5,934 nt of DNA from Bacillota bacterium (GTDB lineage Bacteria; Bacillota; Clostridia; Acetivibrionales; JAKOSZ01). A program made the translations under genes and the position numbers. Below are positions 5,593 to 5,934 of the stretch, in pieces (position 1 is the stretch's first letter; each line of letters opens with the position of its first letter). The DNA is taken from contig JAKOSZ010000214.1 in assembly GCA_029776555.1 (NCBI GenBank), positions 1-5,934 of the forward strand, written 5' to 3'. The notes under the pieces were generated by a model. It searched no databases. It saw only the letters and a list, made by a program, of their open reading frames with translations, and was not told the DNA's origin.

Positions 5593-5631
5593 CACCGAAA
5601 AAATAAACGAAACGCCCTTTTTAAAACCAAA

Positions 5632-5654
5632 ACCAAGGGGACGGTTCTCCTGGT
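5632..5654 (+). repeat. Hairpin repeat, variant A, copy 1
   Basis: 5' arm ACCAAGGGGA, loop CGGT, 3' arm TCTCCTGGT. Nine pairs form (one a G-T wobble) with a single bulged A at position 5 of the 5' arm. Complete copy, followed by ATACA. Confidence 0.7.
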
Positions 5655-5664
5655 ATACAACATA

Positions 5665-5687
5665 ACCAAGGGGACGGTTCTCCTGGT
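5665..5687 (+). repeat. Hairpin repeat, variant A, copy 2
   Basis: Identical to copy 1 over all 23 bases (arms ACCAAGGGGA and TCTCCTGGT, loop CGGT) and 33 bp downstream of it. Also followed by AYACA-like sequence (TACAG here, ATACA there), so the similarity is centred on the hairpin. Confidence 0.7.
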
Positions 5688-5691
5688 ACAG

Positions 5692-5712
5692 ACCAGGGGG
5701 ATGGTTCTCCTG
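5692..5712 (+). repeat. Hairpin repeat, variant A, degenerate copy 3
   Basis: 5' arm ACCAGGGGGA, loop TGGT (C to T change), then TCTCCTG followed by CGC instead of GT. The inner pairs persist but the outer pairs are lost, so this is a decayed or truncated copy. Confidence 0.6.
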
Positions 5713-5792
5713 CGCACTTCTTTTCAGATACTGCAAAACTGGAACACGAGGAGACGTACATTTTCTGCGCTTATTTTCGTATTGTTATATCG

Positions 5793-5826
5793 AGAACACA
5801 TAGGGACGGAGAACACATAGGGACGG
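5793..5826 (+). repeat. 17-bp perfect tandem duplication of the variant B 5' arm
   Basis: AGAACACATAGGGACGG occurs twice with no gap (5793-5809 and 5810-5826). The second copy continues into the full hairpin at 5814-5836. The first has no matching 3' arm, so only the left half of the unit was duplicated. Confidence 0.75.
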
Positions 5827-5836
5827 TTCTTTTGTG
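5814..5836 (+). repeat. Hairpin repeat, variant B
   Basis: 5' arm CACATAGGGA, loop CGGT, 3' arm TCTTTTGTG: nine pairs including two G-T wobbles, with a single bulged T at the place where variant A has its bulged A. Same length, loop and bulge position as variant A although the arms differ, which supports a structural rather than purely sequence-based unit. Confidence 0.65.
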
Positions 5837-5860
5837 CTTTTCTGTCCGGATAGCACAAAA
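5830..5860. repeat. 8-bp inverted repeat overlapping the variant B hairpin
   Basis: TTTTGTGC (5830-5837) and GCACAAAA (5853-5860) are exact inverted copies around a 15-nt loop that itself contains the palindrome TCCGGA. It shares the TTTTGTG arm with the variant B hairpin, so the two structures are mutually exclusive. Confidence 0.45.
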
Positions 5861-5873
5861 CCAGGCTGTATGT

Positions 5874-5896
5874 GCACAAGTGGACGGTCCTTTTGC
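5874..5896 (+). repeat. Hairpin repeat, divergent copy
   Basis: GCACAAGTGGA, then CGG, then TCCTTTTGC. The core is GTGGACGGTCCT instead of GGGACGGTTCT, but the arms still pair, with two bulged bases. A diverged member of the same family, sharing the CAAG...CTTTTG outer arms. Confidence 0.5.
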
Positions 5897-5934
5897 CAAA
5901 CCCTTTTTGAATGTTTGAAAGACTCTGCAATTCC

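Larger units (their letters stand above)
5632..5896. repeat. Cluster of short hairpin repeats with a GGGA-CGGT-TCT-like core
   Basis: This stretch holds no credible gene. It contains at least five units built round the core GGGACGGTTCT or a near variant, all in the same orientation, plus a tandem half-unit; they are listed separately. Full units are 23 nt: a 10-nt 5' arm with one bulged base, a 4-nt loop, and a 9-nt 3' arm. Spacing is irregular (33 and 27 bp between the first three), which argues against CRISPR. From general recall, GGGGACGGTTCT-type repeats are common between genes of Desulfotomaculum-like Clostridia and near REP-associated tyrosine transposase genes; none is in the window. 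The bases at 5713-5792 between subgroups and 5897-5934 after the last unit show nothing I can name. Confidence 0.75.

Noticed and set aside
5632..5896. Possible CRISPR array
   Set aside because: Units are irregularly spaced (33 then 27 bp and larger gaps), diverge from each other, have very short spacers, and no cas gene is present.
5724..5930. 68-residue open frame on the minus strand through the repeat cluster
   Set aside because: It starts with a TTG without a convincing ribosome site, runs through the hairpin repeats, and the peptide has no recognisable domain; best read as chance.

Overview
The window looks like chromosomal DNA of an anaerobic, endospore-forming member of the Clostridia (Firmicutes). 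This rests on gene content: an Rnf complex in the clostridial order G-E-A-B, a YyaC/GPR-like spore protease homologue, a SpoIIE/RsbU-type PP2C phosphatase, and a two-iron superoxide reductase plus rubrerythrin pair. Frequent AGG (Arg) and ATA (Ile) codons and a fairly GC-rich coding sequence fit the Desulfotomaculum/Pelotomaculum/Thermoanaerobacter-like groups, but the genus cannot be fixed from this sequence.

Layout. (1) 1-2531, plus strand: the distal end of an rnf operon, with the C-terminus of rnfG, complete rnfE and rnfA (stop/start overlap), a 134-bp gap holding an imperfect hairpin and a duplicated ribosome-binding segment, then rnfB. Rnf couples ferredoxin oxidation and NAD+ reduction to Na+ or H+ translocation. 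(2) 2538-3668, minus strand: a PAS + PP2C (SpoIIE) phosphatase convergent with rnfB; its stop codon is 6 bp from the rnfB stop. (3) 3669-3925: a divergent regulatory region with a good sigma-A-type promoter for the phosphatase, a large near-palindrome, and a -10 element resembling forespore sigma-F promoters in front of yyaC. (4) 3926-4528, plus strand: yyaC. (5) 4567-5545, minus strand: a dfx-rbr operon (superoxide reductase then rubrerythrin), a typical anaerobe oxygen-defence pair. (6) 5546-5934: no credible gene; the dfx upstream region, followed by a cluster of short hairpin repeats sharing a GGGA-CGGT-TCT-like core.

The gene set itself is ordinary. The most interesting non-coding signal is the repeat cluster at 5632-5896. 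Two variants of a 23-nt stem-loop keep the same tetraloop and inner pairs while their outer stem pairs differ in a compensatory way (ACCA/TGGT versus CACA/TGTG). Partial and duplicated copies surround them. This resembles short hairpin repeats mobilised by REP-associated tyrosine transposases, but no transposase lies in the window. Other points for a second look are a four-cysteine tail on RnfE, a cysteine motif in the PAS domain of the phosphatase, and the dyad between the phosphatase gene and yyaC. I see no convincing evidence of a wholly new multi-gene system.
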